Origin: Acidimicrobiia bacterium
GTDB lineage: Bacteria; Actinomycetota; Acidimicrobiia; Acidimicrobiales; SKKL01
Reading direction: 5' to 3'
Assembly: GCA_041676705.1 (NCBI GenBank)
Contig: JBAYRL010000002.1
Location: forward strand, 310,001 to 374,000
DNA: 64,000 bases
The notes under the pieces are model-generated. The model saw nothing but the letters and a program-made list of their open reading frames with translations. It searched no databases and was not told where the DNA came from. Positions within the stretch are counted from its first letter, which is position 1. Every line of letters begins with the position of its first letter. Both the position numbers and the translations under genes were made by a program. Below, in pieces: positions 6,573 through 16,436 of the stretch.

Positions 6573-8336
6573 ATGGCACATACAAAACCGGTATTTCGGA
6601 TGCTCAAACGCGCTGGAGCTTTATGCCTCTTGCTGTCTGTGGTCTTAGGGGCAGCAGCATCTCCGGCCTCGGCACATGCGGTGTTAATAGATACCGTCCC
6701 TGCCGGTGGAGCCCTCCTAAGTGCGGTGCCCAATGAGGTTTCAATCACCTTTAATGAAACTGTCTTGGCCGACGACACTGCCATTGTGGTGGTCGGCCAA
6801 GACGGCAAAGCGGTCAACGAACCAGCTGCTGCCAACGGTGCCACCGTTACGGCGCAACTAAAAGGCGACCTGTCGGGCTGGTACGCCGTTTCTTGGCACG
6901 TAGTTTCCGCCGATGGCCACCCTATTTCAGGTGCCTACACCTTCCGAGTGGGTGTTGGGCCAAACGCTGTGCCTCAAGGCCTGATCGACCAAGCAAAAGC
7001 TGGTTTAACACCCGATGCCAGCGCTCGCTATGGCTGGGCAGCCAGTCAGTTCCTCTCGTCGCTAAGCATCGTTGTACTTGCGGGCACCATATTTATGTTG
7101 GCGGTTATCGGCACCAATTCCCTCCGCAACCTCACCATATTGGCCTTGATAGTCGGGGTAATAGCCGCTTTCACTTCAATCTTGGCGGCCGGTTTTAACG
7201 GGCCCCAGGTCGCGCCCAACATCGACCTGTTCAATGGTCCAGCATCACCGGTCTATCTTTTCCGTGGCGCAGCAGCGGGTTTAGCCACCTTGCTAATAGC
7301 GCTAGGAGCAAGTCGTTCTTTCGAAAATGCCACGCCGAGCAAGGCCCCCACATTGCAGACCGCCACAACTTCGCCGTTGGCTAACGACACTCCAATACCC
7401 GGCGAAAGCGAGGGCGACCTCCACAACACCAACGACATCGAAGGAAGCCGCAATAGGCAAGAAGCGCCCGAGCCCATCAACCCCAAGAACGGGGTTCTAG
7501 GTTTAGTTGCATTGGCCGTGGCTCTAGTCGGAGTCGGGGTGTCTATTCGTTCGGGCCACGCCTTCTCTAAGGGCGGAATTGCCTATGTAGCAGTCACAAT
7601 CCACTTAGTTTTTGCTGCCTGCTGGTTAGGTGCCATTCCGGCCTTAGCCCTAAGCATTCGACAAACCAATGAGTCGGCCCGAGTGGCTTTCGCCCGATTT
7701 TCACGCCAAGCAGCCGGTCTCGTCGCGGTGGTTTTCGTTTCAGGGGCAGTTGGAACTCTGGCACTTTCAGGTGGCATATCAAACATTGCTCGAACCTGGG
7801 GCCTGCTGATGGTGGCCAAGGTTGCACTCGTATTTGTGGCCGTGGTTATTGGTGCGTGGAACCGTTGGAATGTACTCCCGTTTTGGCAGTCGCTCCATAA
7901 GTCACAAATTTTGGCACCCACCATTTTGGAAAGCACGGTTCTGGTTTTGGTGGTGGCCCTTAGCATCTCAATCTTGCACAATGGACCACCCAGCCAGGTT
8001 GTAATAGACAGCGGACCAGTGACGATCGTAGAGACCATTGACGATCTAAACATTCAAATGGTTATCGACCCTGGCAAACCGGGCACCAACGACCTTCATC
8101 TTTATGTCACCGATCTAGAAGGCAAGGCGGTGCCGGTGGAAGACGCCACTATCACCTACTCCTCCCCCGACTTAGGCATCGGCAACATCACCCCAACACT
8201 CTCAAATCTAGGGTTCGGCCATTTCTCAGCCCGGGTGAGCGACTTGGGGGTAGCGGGTAAATGGGACGTTAACGTGCTCGTTCGGCCCGATACCTTCAGC
8301 CAGGTGGAACTAAACGAAACCGTGGAAATTCGGTAA
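6573..8336 (+). CDS. CopC-CopD fusion copper uptake protein
   Basis: A signal peptide is followed by a CopC domain (mature start at His35 in ASAHAVLID; SADGHPISGAYTF at about 111-123), then a multi-helix CopD membrane domain (about 145-480) and a C-terminal extracytoplasmic beta domain of the FixH/YtkA kind (about 490-587). CopC binds Cu(II) outside the membrane and CopD carries it inwards. The long hydrophilic loop around residues 245-300 (Thr/Asn/Glu-rich) is an insertion between helices. An alternative ATG lies at 6600. The 3' end overlaps the convergent holB gene by 27 bases. Confidence 0.92.
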   Translation: MAHTKPVFRMLKRAGALCLLLSVVLGAAASPASAHAVLIDTVPAGGALLSAVPNEVSITFNETVLADDTAIVVVGQDGKAVNEPAAANGATVTAQLKGDLSGWYAVSWHVVSADGHPISGAYTFRVGVGPNAVPQGLIDQAKAGLTPDASARYGWAASQFLSSLSIVVLAGTIFMLAVIGTNSLRNLTILALIVGVIAAFTSILAAGFNGPQVAPNIDLFNGPASPVYLFRGAAAGLATLLIALGASRSFENATPSKAPTLQTATTSPLANDTPIPGESEGDLHNTNDIEGSRNRQEAPEPINPKNGVLGLVALAVALVGVGVSIRSGHAFSKGGIAYVAVTIHLVFAACWLGAIPALALSIRQTNESARVAFARFSRQAAGLVAVVFVSGAVGTLALSGGISNIARTWGLLMVAKVALVFVAVVIGAWNRWNVLPFWQSLHKSQILAPTILESTVLVLVVALSISILHNGPPSQVVIDSGPVTIVETIDDLNIQMVIDPGKPGTNDLHLYVTDLEGKAVPVEDATITYSSPDLGIGNITPTLSNLGFGHFSARVSDLGVAGKWDVNVLVRPDTFSQVELNETVEIR

Positions 8337-9467
8337 GCGCCACAACAAGGCCTGTAACAGCAAAGCCTCATTGGGATTTCGAATCAGGGCTTCGCCAGCT
8401 TCACGTATTGCCACCAAAGCCTCAATGGCTCCTTGTGCTCGGGTTGGGTTCTCAAGTTGTAGGCGGTACTGCTGCGACAAGGTAGCCAGAAACAAACGGA
8501 GCTCGTCGCTGCGGAGACGACGTAACTCTCGGCGTTGACGAGCCTCTAAATCTTTCTTGCCAGTAGCGCTTCGTCCATAGGCCGACTCGGTTTCTGCTAG
8601 CTCTTTGGTCTCAGCCTCATGTGCTTCGACCAGCGGTGCGGTGGCGTCATCCAATTGAGCCCGAATCTCGGCGGCTATTTCAGCCGCCGTAGAGCCGGTA
8701 CCATCCAAACGCTCTGGAATAGCTGACCAGGCTTCTAGGCGTACACCGATTCGAGGATCGCTGACCAACAAGCGTGCACGGCGAAGGTCACCCAGCGACG
8801 ACTCGGCCGCGGTCTGGGCACGGCTGGCATCAACGCCTTCGACCTGTAATTGGTCAGCAATGATCTCGGCTGGTACCCGACGAAACGGTACCGTCACGCA
8901 TCGAGAAGCAATTGTCACTAACTCGGGTGTCACTTCATCAGCCAGAACGATAAAAACCACATGTGGCGGTGGTTCTTCAATGGTTTTCAACAGAACTGGG
9001 GCCGCATCGCCCACCAGATGAAAGTCCATCAAGACATACACGCTGTAGGCGGCTTCCACGCTGGCCAGGGCCGCCCGTTGCGAAACCCAACGAGCCGAGC
9101 CTTCTTCTGGATGATCGGCGTTTCCAACCGGTATCGAGGCACCTTTGCGTTCCACCACCGTGAAATCGGGGTGAGCTTGGCGGCTGACCAACTGTACGTG
9201 ACGGCGAGCTTTCTCTTCATCCAAAGCAGCTCCGGCGAAAAGAGTGGCGGCGAAAGCTTGTGCTGCTTGGAGACGCCCGCTACCGCTTGGACCCGTAAAC
9301 AAATAGGCGTGCACCGGTTCCGCGGCGGCACCTCGCAACATCGCCACGGCCTCGCTCTGACCTATCACGTTGTGCCACAACTCATCGGCCAAGGTATGAA
9401 AACCTGCCGAGGCACTGGCTGGTGATCCAATCGTTTCGACGGCACTTGGTGGGCCTTGCGATACCAC
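8310..9467 (-). CDS. holB: DNA polymerase III delta-prime subunit
   Basis: Clamp-loader subunit that acts with DnaX and delta to load the beta sliding clamp. It opens with LWHNVIGQSEAVAML and a P-loop-like TGPSGSGR, in which Arg replaces the usual Lys as in many actinobacterial homologues. SEEGSARWVS is followed by the TIEEPPPHVVFIVLADE segment and SRC (sensor region). The open frame extends to a TTG at 9500, but the GTG at 9467 overlaps the tmk stop by one base (TAGTG) and has GAAAGG upstream, so it is taken as the start (385 aa). It forms an operon with tmk and probably topA. Confidence 0.9.
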   Translation of the reverse strand: MVSQGPPSAVETIGSPASASAGFHTLADELWHNVIGQSEAVAMLRGAAAEPVHAYLFTGPSGSGRLQAAQAFAATLFAGAALDEEKARRHVQLVSRQAHPDFTVVERKGASIPVGNADHPEEGSARWVSQRAALASVEAAYSVYVLMDFHLVGDAAPVLLKTIEEPPPHVVFIVLADEVTPELVTIASRCVTVPFRRVPAEIIADQLQVEGVDASRAQTAAESSLGDLRRARLLVSDPRIGVRLEAWSAIPERLDGTGSTAAEIAAEIRAQLDDATAPLVEAHEAETKELAETESAYGRSATGKKDLEARQRRELRRLRSDELRLFLATLSQQYRLQLENPTRAQGAIEALVAIREAGEALIRNPNEALLLQALLWRLPNFHGFV

Positions 9468-10075
9468 TAGAGGCTTAGCCTTTCGCTCACACCCTGCCAA
9501 ACTCTAGCTGCCACGTCTTGTGGTGAACCTAAACCAGAAACCCGCAACCAGCGCTCGGGTTCAGCCGAAGCCAGCTGAGCAAAACCCTCTGCGACGCGTT
9601 CATGGAACTGAGTGCCAGCCGCCTCTAGACGGTCGGGTTGGCCCATACGAGCCCGTGAAACCTCGGGTGGAACTTCTATCAACACATTAAGGTCGGGCCA
9701 AATCTCATCTACTGCGAACGCTGAAAGAGCTCGTACTTGGGCTAGTTCCAAGCCACGTCCAAAGGCTTGGTAAGCAAATGATGAACCGGCAAATCGGTCG
9801 GTCACCACGTGACGGCCCAACGCCAAAGCCGGTTTAATTACCTCTGAAATTAACTGGGCCCGCGCCGCCGCAAAAAGCAATGCCTCAGCGCGATCAGACA
9901 TTTGAACTTGGGCTGGGTCCAACAATATTGCGCGGATCGACTCCCCTAAGCCAGTACCGCCCGGCTCGCGAGTCAACACGGCCTCAAGTCGCGTGGCCAA
10001 GAGTGCGGCTTGCGTTGACTTTCCAGCCGCTTCACCGCCTTCAAAGGCAATAAAAACACCTTTGGCGTTTGACAT
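9467..10075 (-). CDS. tmk: Thymidylate kinase
   Basis: Phosphorylates dTMP to dTDP with ATP. The P-loop FEGGEAAGKST is at residues 11-21, the DR(F/Y) motif is in VVTDRFAGSSFAYQ, and the LTREPGGT substrate loop follows the first strand. 202 aa, normal size, ATG start. It lies 12 bases after the topA stop and its own stop overlaps the holB start, giving a replication operon topA-tmk-holB. Confidence 0.96.
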   Translation of the reverse strand: MSNAKGVFIAFEGGEAAGKSTQAALLATRLEAVLTREPGGTGLGESIRAILLDPAQVQMSDRAEALLFAAARAQLISEVIKPALALGRHVVTDRFAGSSFAYQAFGRGLELAQVRALSAFAVDEIWPDLNVLIEVPPEVSRARMGQPDRLEAAGTQFHERVAEGFAQLASAEPERWLRVSGLGSPQDVAARVWQGVSERLSL

Positions 10076-10087
10076 TTTAAGTGAAGA

Positions 10088-12778
10088 TCACTCTTTAGGG
10101 GCCTTCGATGACGTCTTCTTAGCGGCTGGTTTCTTAGCAGTCGCCTTCTTGGTAGTCGTCTTCTTGGCAGCAGGCTTCTTCTTTGCGGCCGGCTTCTTCT
10201 TAGCCGGTCCAGCTTCACGGCGAATTTGTAGCAGTTCGATCGCCCGCTCATCGGTCAAATCTTCTACCGTGTCGCCTTTGCGAAGAGAGGCGTTGGTTTC
10301 ACCATCAGTCACATAAGGGCCAAAGCGTCCGTCTTTAACCACCATGGGTTTTCCACTCACCGGGTCGGTGCCAAGCTCACGCAGCGGTCCGGCGGCCGAC
10401 TGACCGCGTCGACGTTTTGGTTCCGCCAAAATGGCCAAACATTCTTCCAGGGTGATGGTTAAGAGCTGACCTTCGCTTTCCAGGCTGCGGCTATCGCTAC
10501 CCTTCTTCAGGTAAGGCCCGTAACGGCCATTTTGTACCGTGATCGCCACTCCATCGGCAGGGTCTTCGCCCACCACCCGGGGCAAGCTCAACAACGCAAG
10601 GGCGTCTTCCAAAGTGACCGTGTCAAGACGCATGTCTTTAAACAAAGACGCTGTTTTGGGTTTGGTCTTCTTACCCTCTTCAATTTCACCCAGCTGCACA
10701 TAAGGCCCAAATCGACCTGCTTTGGCAACCACCATCAAACCGGTTTCTGGGTCGACACCGAGCTCACGATCACCTGAGGGCGCCGCCAACATCTCTTCAG
10801 CGCGCTCCATGGTTAATTCATCTGGCGCTACTTCATCGGGAATACCTGCGGTGTCTTCACCCCGTTGCAGGTAAGGACCATATCGGCCCACCCGAACGAC
10901 CACAGTTTCACCGTTAGAGTCGGCGCCTAGGGGAATACTGTTGATTTCGCGAGCATCGATTTCAGCTAGACGATCAGACACCATCTCTCGTAGGCCCGCC
11001 GTACTGTTTTCTTCCACCCCGAAGTAGAAACGACCCAACCAGGGCGCAGCATCCATGGAGCCCGCCGCTATATCGTCGAGTTCGCTCTCCATCCGAGCCG
11101 TGAATGCGTAATCAACCAAGTTCGGGAAATGCTGTTCCAACAGGTTAACCACAGAAAACGCTGTGAAAGACGGTACCAGAGCTGAACCCTTCTTCCATAC
11201 ATAGCCACGGTCGGTGATGGTGCCCATGATGGTGGCGTAGGTGGAAGGCCGACCGACTCCAAGCTCTTCTAATCGTTTGATCAGCGACGCTTCGCTGTAA
11301 CGAGCAGGTGGCTTGGTCTCGTGGCCATCGGCATGCAGTTCGGAATTACGAAGCGAATCGCCTTCCGCCAAAGCCGGTAAACGCTTTTCTTGGGCGTCGT
11401 CGCTTTCCTCGTCGGTATCTTCAATGTAAATCCGACGGAATCCTTCGTGGGTGATTACGGTACCGCTAGCCGAAAATTCGGTTTCTTGGCCGTCGTTGGT
11501 GGCCGCGCCCAGACGAACCACCACTGTTTGACCAACAGCGTCGGTCATCTGCGAAGCAATGGTCCGGTTCCAAATCATTTCATAGATTCGACCCTCGGCC
11601 GGGCCAACTAAGCGCGCCACTTCGTTCGGGTCGCGGAAAGAATCACCCGCGGGCCGAATAGCCTCGTGTGCTTCTTGAGCATTCTTTACTTTGCTGGCGT
11701 ATACCCGTGGGGCGTCGGGTAGAAACTCCTTGCCATAGCGCTTAGTCACCTCGGCTCGCGCCGCCGAGACCGCCGTTTGAGACAGCGTGGTGCTATCGGT
11801 TCGCATGTAGGTGATGTAACCCTGTTCGTAGAGGGTTTGGGCGGCACGCATCGCTTGCGCTGAGGACATGCGAAGCTTACGACCGGCTTCTTGTTGCAAG
11901 GTTGAGGTCATAAAGGGCGCTGCCGGACGTCGACGATAGGGTCGACTTTCTACTCCCAGCACCGAAAATGCGGCTTCGTTCAGACCTTCAACGAGTCGGT
12001 TTGCTTCGTCCTCGCTTATCACCACTACTTCGGCCGTGGCTTCACCTAATGACGAGAAATCGCGGCCTGTGGCTACGCGGCGACCATTGAGGTTCACCAG
12101 GGTTGCTTCGAAGCTTAATTTGTCGTCGATGGCATCAGGAAGAGGACTGAACGTGCCTTTTAGGTTCCAATAGGAAGCCGCCACGAAGGCCATGCGCTCC
12201 CGTTCACGTTCCACCACGATTCTGGTGGCCACACTTTGCACCCGGCCCGCCGAGAGCGAGGGCATTACTTTCTTCCACAACACCGGCGACACTTCATAAC
12301 CGTATAAACGGTCGAGCAGTCGACGACCTTCTTGAGCGTCCACCAGTTTGGTGTCGAGTTCTCGAGGGGCTTCAATGGCACGCTTAATGGCATCGGGGGT
12401 GATCTCGTTGAACACCATCCGCTTCACCGCGACTTTAGGGTTGAGCACCTCTAATAGGTGCCAAGCAATAGCTTCGCCTTCGCGGTCCTCATCTGTTGCT
12501 AAATAGAGTTCGGTGGCGTCTTTGAGCTTTGCTTTCAGCCGTTTGACAACGTCTTTCTTGCCGGGAGGAACAATATATAGCGGCTTAAAATCATTGTCGA
12601 CGTCGATACCGAGGCGCGCCCAGCTTTCACCCTTGTGGGCGCTAGGCACCTCGTCGGCGTTCTTCGGAAGGTCACGAATATGGCCGACCGAAGAGTCGAC
12701 GACATAATCGTCACCCAAATAGCCAGCAATGGTGCGTGCTTTAGCGGGAGATTCGACAATAACTAGAGGCTTGCTCAC
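10088..12778 (-). CDS. topA: DNA topoisomerase I
   Basis: Type IA topoisomerase relaxing negative supercoils. The TOPRIM domain has LVIVESPAKA at residues 5-14 and the acidic TDEDREGEAI at 95-104. The nucleophile is Tyr324 in YITYMRTDST. After the catalytic core (to about 590), the C-terminus has four glycine-rich repeats of the GRYGPYLQRG/GRFGPYV type instead of zinc ribbons, and a tail of about 30 residues made almost only of Lys, Ala, Pro, Thr and Ser, as in other actinobacterial TopA, where it strengthens DNA binding and processivity. 896 aa, ATG start. First gene of topA-tmk-holB. Confidence 0.97.
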   Translation of the reverse strand: MSKPLVIVESPAKARTIAGYLGDDYVVDSSVGHIRDLPKNADEVPSAHKGESWARLGIDVDNDFKPLYIVPPGKKDVVKRLKAKLKDATELYLATDEDREGEAIAWHLLEVLNPKVAVKRMVFNEITPDAIKRAIEAPRELDTKLVDAQEGRRLLDRLYGYEVSPVLWKKVMPSLSAGRVQSVATRIVVERERERMAFVAASYWNLKGTFSPLPDAIDDKLSFEATLVNLNGRRVATGRDFSSLGEATAEVVVISEDEANRLVEGLNEAAFSVLGVESRPYRRRPAAPFMTSTLQQEAGRKLRMSSAQAMRAAQTLYEQGYITYMRTDSTTLSQTAVSAARAEVTKRYGKEFLPDAPRVYASKVKNAQEAHEAIRPAGDSFRDPNEVARLVGPAEGRIYEMIWNRTIASQMTDAVGQTVVVRLGAATNDGQETEFSASGTVITHEGFRRIYIEDTDEESDDAQEKRLPALAEGDSLRNSELHADGHETKPPARYSEASLIKRLEELGVGRPSTYATIMGTITDRGYVWKKGSALVPSFTAFSVVNLLEQHFPNLVDYAFTARMESELDDIAAGSMDAAPWLGRFYFGVEENSTAGLREMVSDRLAEIDAREINSIPLGADSNGETVVVRVGRYGPYLQRGEDTAGIPDEVAPDELTMERAEEMLAAPSGDRELGVDPETGLMVVAKAGRFGPYVQLGEIEEGKKTKPKTASLFKDMRLDTVTLEDALALLSLPRVVGEDPADGVAITVQNGRYGPYLKKGSDSRSLESEGQLLTITLEECLAILAEPKRRRGQSAAGPLRELGTDPVSGKPMVVKDGRFGPYVTDGETNASLRKGDTVEDLTDERAIELLQIRREAGPAKKKPAAKKKPAAKKTTTKKATAKKPAAKKTSSKAPKE

Positions 12779-12823
12779 AACGCTAGGTAAGAACTAAATG
12801 GGCCCGCCTGTCAACATCGGGCG

Positions 12824-13270
12824 CTATTCGGGCCCAGAAACAGCGTTCACCGGTCGGCTAACCACAAGCCGTACTGTGGTCCCACTAGGCGACACCGTGA
12901 ACTCGGTTTCATCAACCAGGACCCTCATAAGAGGAATGCCCAAACCTCGCTCATAACTAAGTCGATTCGGTGATGTAGCGTCGGGGGCCGGGTCGGTTTC
13001 TCCCAGGTCGAAGCCACTGCCTTGGTCGATTATCTCCACTTCGATGCGATCTTCACCCAAGTCACTTTTAATAACCACCCGTTCGTTCACACCCGAAATT
13101 CGGTGGGCTTCAATGGCGTTGGTGCACGCTTCCGAAACTGCGATTCGAAGATCTTCGATCCGCTCATCAGAAAAAGTGGGTTCAATTGTGGCCGCCCCGG
13201 TTATCACCAGCCGCGCTAAAGACAGAAATTCTGGTTTCGCTGGAATCTCGAGTTCGACACTTCTGCTCAT
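12824..13270 (-). CDS. Anti-sigma regulatory factor, RsbW-like ATP-binding kinase
   Basis: Small (148 aa) GHKL-type ATPase of the serine-protein kinase/anti-sigma class. The N box is SEACTNAIEAH, the G1 box IDQGSGFD and the G2 box RGLGIPLM, all intact, so ATP binding is expected. Such proteins hold a sigma factor and phosphorylate a STAS antagonist; a STAS protein occurs at 32025-32378, but linkage between the two is only a guess. Monocistronic, transcribed away from the neighbouring helicase. Confidence 0.88.
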   Translation of the reverse strand: MSRSVELEIPAKPEFLSLARLVITGAATIEPTFSDERIEDLRIAVSEACTNAIEAHRISGVNERVVIKSDLGEDRIEVEIIDQGSGFDLGETDPAPDATSPNRLSYERGLGIPLMRVLVDETEFTVSPSGTTVRLVVSRPVNAVSGPE

Positions 13271-13393
13271 AAAGGCGCTGTATCTGGAGTTGGCGGGCGT
13301 GTGGGCAGGTGGTTCGTATGGTACCTTACCGCGGCCCAGCTAGTTGATTGTGCCCGACTAAAGCCGAAGCTCGGCTCTAAGCTTAATAGTCGA

Positions 13394-15703
13394 ATGAGTG
13401 TTTCAGTTGAGAGCTTTTTAGATTCATGGCTGCCGCGGCTGTCTAGCTCTGGAAACACTATTTACACTCATCTTGAAGCGGCCAGACCCAGCCGCCTAGC
13501 GACCCTGAAATCACCATTACCCAGCCAAATTGCTCACCTGGTGCCCGAAAGTGGCCTGTGGTCGCACCAAGTGGAAGCAATCGAAGCCATTGCGGGTGGA
13601 GCGAACGTGGCCATCGCCACCGGAACCGCCTCGGGAAAGTCGCTTTGTTATCAGCTGCCAATTGCTTGGGAAATTGCAGGGGATGGTCTACCGGCGACAG
13701 CTCTGGCCTTGTTTCCCACCAAAGCACTTAGCCACGATCAGCTGCGGGCACTGCGCACCTTAGAAGTACCGTCATTGGTAGCAGCTACCTACGATGGCGA
13801 TTCAACCATGGTTGAACGGCGCTGGGTTCAACGCCACGCCAACGTCGTCTTAACCAACCCCGACATGTTAAATCGGGGTATTTTGCCGTACCACAAACGC
13901 TGGGCCACCTTCTTCAAACGCTTGCGGTTTGTGGTGATAGACGAGCTGCATGTGCTGCGGGGAACTTTCGGCACCCACACCGCACACTTATTGCGACGCT
14001 TGCGGCGAATCTGTGAACTCTATGGTGGCAACCCCACTTTTATTTTCACCTCGGCCACTCTGGCTGGGGTGAGTGAACACGCCGAAGCCCTGTGCGGATT
14101 ACCGGTTCTCACCGTGGAGGATGACGGTTCACCCCGCGGTGAACGCACCACAGTATTGTTGGATACGTCGGGGGCGGAACCGAACGGAACCATCAGGAGC
14201 CCGGGGTTTTATAACACTGCTTCTTTGGTGGCCGAGTTGGTGTCGGCCGGACTCAAAACTGTTGCTTTTAGTCGTAGTCGGGTGGGCACCGAAGTACTGG
14301 CTCAACAAACGCGACGACTGCTAAACGCCGACCTGCAGGAACTGGTGGGCACCTATCGAGGCGGCTATTTGCCGAGCGAAAGACGTGAGATTGAGGCTCG
14401 GCTGGAAGAGGGGTCTTTACGTGGGGTAGTAGCAACCTCAGCCCTTGAGCTAGGTGTCGACATTGCCGGACTAGATGCCTGTGTGGTGGATGGATTTCCC
14501 GGCACCGTGGCTTCTCTTCGCCAACAAATCGGTCGGGCTGGACGCCACGCTCAAAGCTCGCTGGCGATAATTGTTGCTGGCAATGATCAACTTGATCGGT
14601 GGTTCACTAGTCATCCATCCGAGCTCTTCGAACGGCCAGCCGAGCGGGTTGTTATTAACCCTGGCAATCTCACCATTGCTAATTCCCACATCGGCGCCGC
14701 GGCTTTTGAACATCCGCTGCGCTGGGAAGACGAATATTTTTGGGGTGACACGCTTGAAGCCAGCGTGCACCAGTTAACCATGGCGGGAAACCTACGGGTT
14801 CAACGAACACCCACTGACGAACATGCTCTCGGTACGCCCCAGGCTCGCTGGAGTGGCCGCCATTTCCCGGCCCGAGATATTTCCATGCGTTCAACGTCTA
14901 ACGCTGAGATACGCATCGTTTCCGAAGAAGGGACATTGGTAGGCACAGTCGAAGAATCGGCGGCCCCACGTTCGGTGCATGATGGTGCCATTTACATACA
15001 CCAGGGCCAAACCTACCGGGTGATTGAACTTGATTTAGAGAATCGTCTAGCCACGGTAAGAGCGGACATTGGTGACACCTACACGCAACCTCGTTCGGTT
15101 AGTGATGTGGCCATAGTTAAAGTTGACCAGAGCCAATGTTTGGGCCAAGTAAAGCTTTCTTTAGGCGATGTGAGAGTTCGTTCACAGGTAGTTGGCTACA
15201 CCCGCAAAGACACAGCCAGCCATTTGCAGCTGTCTCATGAGCCTCTTGAATTGCCCGAATCGGTGCTTGAGACCCGAGGGTTTTGGTATGAAATCCCAAC
15301 GGCTCTGCTGAGCGAATGTGGCCTTGATGCTGGCGCAGTTCCGGGAACATTGCACGCGTTGGAACACGCCGCCATCTCTTTGCTGCCGCTATTCACCGTG
15401 TGTGATCGTTCTGATGTGGGAGGGCTGTCGACCCCGCTACATGGAGACACCATGGCCCCCACCATTGTTATTTATGATGGTTATGCCGGTGGCGCTGGAG
15501 TTTCAGAGTTGGGCTATGAGATTGCGCACCAACACTTGCCCGCCACTTTGGAGCTGTTGGAAAACTGTTCTTGCGTCGATGGTTGTCCTTCGTGTGTGCA
15601 ATCGCCCAAGTGTGGCAATGGCAACGCCCCGCTGGAAAAAGGCGGGGCGATTGCACTGTTACGGGCGATTGTGCTCGATTTGCATGGTGGCCGAAGCACT
15701 TAA
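13394..15703 (+). CDS. DEAD/DEAH-box DNA helicase, MrfA/YprA family
   Basis: SF2 helicase of the family that includes Bacillus MrfA (mitomycin repair). Motif I is ATGTASGKSLCYQLP, motif II is VIDELHVLRG (DELH), motif III is SATL, and motif VI is QQIGRAGRHAQ. A C-terminal DUF1998-like module follows with a four-cysteine cluster CSCVDGCPSC and a further Cys shortly after, then GNGNAPLEKGGA. The frame is open from 13301, but the ATG at 13394 (MSVSVESFLDSW) matches the expected N-terminus, giving 769 aa. The 3' end overlaps the convergent TadE-like gene by 45 bases. Confidence 0.92.
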   Translation: MSVSVESFLDSWLPRLSSSGNTIYTHLEAARPSRLATLKSPLPSQIAHLVPESGLWSHQVEAIEAIAGGANVAIATGTASGKSLCYQLPIAWEIAGDGLPATALALFPTKALSHDQLRALRTLEVPSLVAATYDGDSTMVERRWVQRHANVVLTNPDMLNRGILPYHKRWATFFKRLRFVVIDELHVLRGTFGTHTAHLLRRLRRICELYGGNPTFIFTSATLAGVSEHAEALCGLPVLTVEDDGSPRGERTTVLLDTSGAEPNGTIRSPGFYNTASLVAELVSAGLKTVAFSRSRVGTEVLAQQTRRLLNADLQELVGTYRGGYLPSERREIEARLEEGSLRGVVATSALELGVDIAGLDACVVDGFPGTVASLRQQIGRAGRHAQSSLAIIVAGNDQLDRWFTSHPSELFERPAERVVINPGNLTIANSHIGAAAFEHPLRWEDEYFWGDTLEASVHQLTMAGNLRVQRTPTDEHALGTPQARWSGRHFPARDISMRSTSNAEIRIVSEEGTLVGTVEESAAPRSVHDGAIYIHQGQTYRVIELDLENRLATVRADIGDTYTQPRSVSDVAIVKVDQSQCLGQVKLSLGDVRVRSQVVGYTRKDTASHLQLSHEPLELPESVLETRGFWYEIPTALLSECGLDAGAVPGTLHALEHAAISLLPLFTVCDRSDVGGLSTPLHGDTMAPTIVIYDGYAGGAGVSELGYEIAHQHLPATLELLENCSCVDGCPSCVQSPKCGNGNAPLEKGGAIALLRAIVLDLHGGRST

Positions 15704-16072
15704 CTCACGGTCTTTGACCAAAGCACCAATTATTGGTAAATCGGCAGCGAATTGGTAGCGCACCTTTACCACCACTCGATCACCTTGGATGACAGAGTCG
15801 ACTTTGGTGCGCTCGACCTCAAGGGGTGTGCCACCCCACACCGCGACTTCCGCGGCACCCGAGCGAGCATCGACAGCTGCGGCACGAGCACCTTCACGCG
15901 CTGCATGCACAACCAAGAGCTGAGAGTGAACCACCAGCCCAACCTGGATAAGCGCCAGAAACATTAGGCACACAATTGGCAAGACTAAGGCCAGCTCAAC
16001 CGCTGCCTGACCTCGATCGTTACAGGGGTTTTTACCCTTTGGTGTTTGACGCCACCAGCCTTGGCTCGGCAT
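15659..16072 (-). CDS. TadE-like minor pseudopilin
   Basis: TadE-family protein with a class III-type prepilin leader: a basic N-terminus, then NDRGQAAVELALVLPIVC, where G-QAAVE resembles the processing site and E+5, followed by a transmembrane helix. The downstream domain (to 137 aa) is the usual TadE beta-rich part. It lies 7 bases after the pilin gene and ends the cluster. Likely a minor component of the Tad pilus at the membrane; processing needs a prepilin peptidase not present in this window. Confidence 0.87.
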   Translation of the reverse strand: MPSQGWWRQTPKGKNPCNDRGQAAVELALVLPIVCLMFLALIQVGLVVHSQLLVVHAAREGARAAAVDARSGAAEVAVWGGTPLEVERTKVDSVIQGDRVVVKVRYQFAADLPIIGALVKDRELSASATMQIEHNRP

Positions 16073-16079
16073 TAGACCC

Positions 16080-16343
16080 TCAGCTGAAGCGGGACAGAAC
16101 TGAATCGAGCACCGTGTCGAGTAGCTTGCCGATCTTGTTGGTCTTTGATGTCCAGGCCACTAGCAATAAAGCAACACCGGCAGCACCCAGAATTACCAGC
16201 GCGTATTCGGCTGTACTTTGACCGCGGTCATTACGTTCTAGCCGACCAAGAGTGACCATGGCCGCGCTTTGCATTGCTACCAGTGCCCTTAAGCCAAGCC
16301 CGTATTTTGTGGTGGTGGATGAATTGACTGTCTGAAACGACAT
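16080..16343 (-). CDS. Flp/DUF4244-like type IVb pilin
   Basis: Short (87 aa) pilin-like protein with DRGQSTAEYALVILGAAGVALLL: a cleavage site before the STAEYA motif and one hydrophobic helix, matching DUF4244/Flp pilins of actinobacterial Tad loci. The leader of about 40 residues is unusually long. A strong Shine-Dalgarno (GGAGGTAACAAA before ATG 16343) fits high expression, as expected for the major subunit. It is preceded by a 93-base spacer separating it from tadC, which may carry its own promoter. Confidence 0.85.
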   Translation of the reverse strand: MSFQTVNSSTTTKYGLGLRALVAMQSAAMVTLGRLERNDRGQSTAEYALVILGAAGVALLLVAWTSKTNKIGKLLDTVLDSVLSRFS

Positions 16344-16436
16344 TTTGTTACCTCCAAGGAGGCCAGTTATGGGGGAAGCGCAAAGCTATGGGTGTGCGCG
16401 AAGCGTTCTGATGGCTTCAGATTCGGTACTAGGCGC

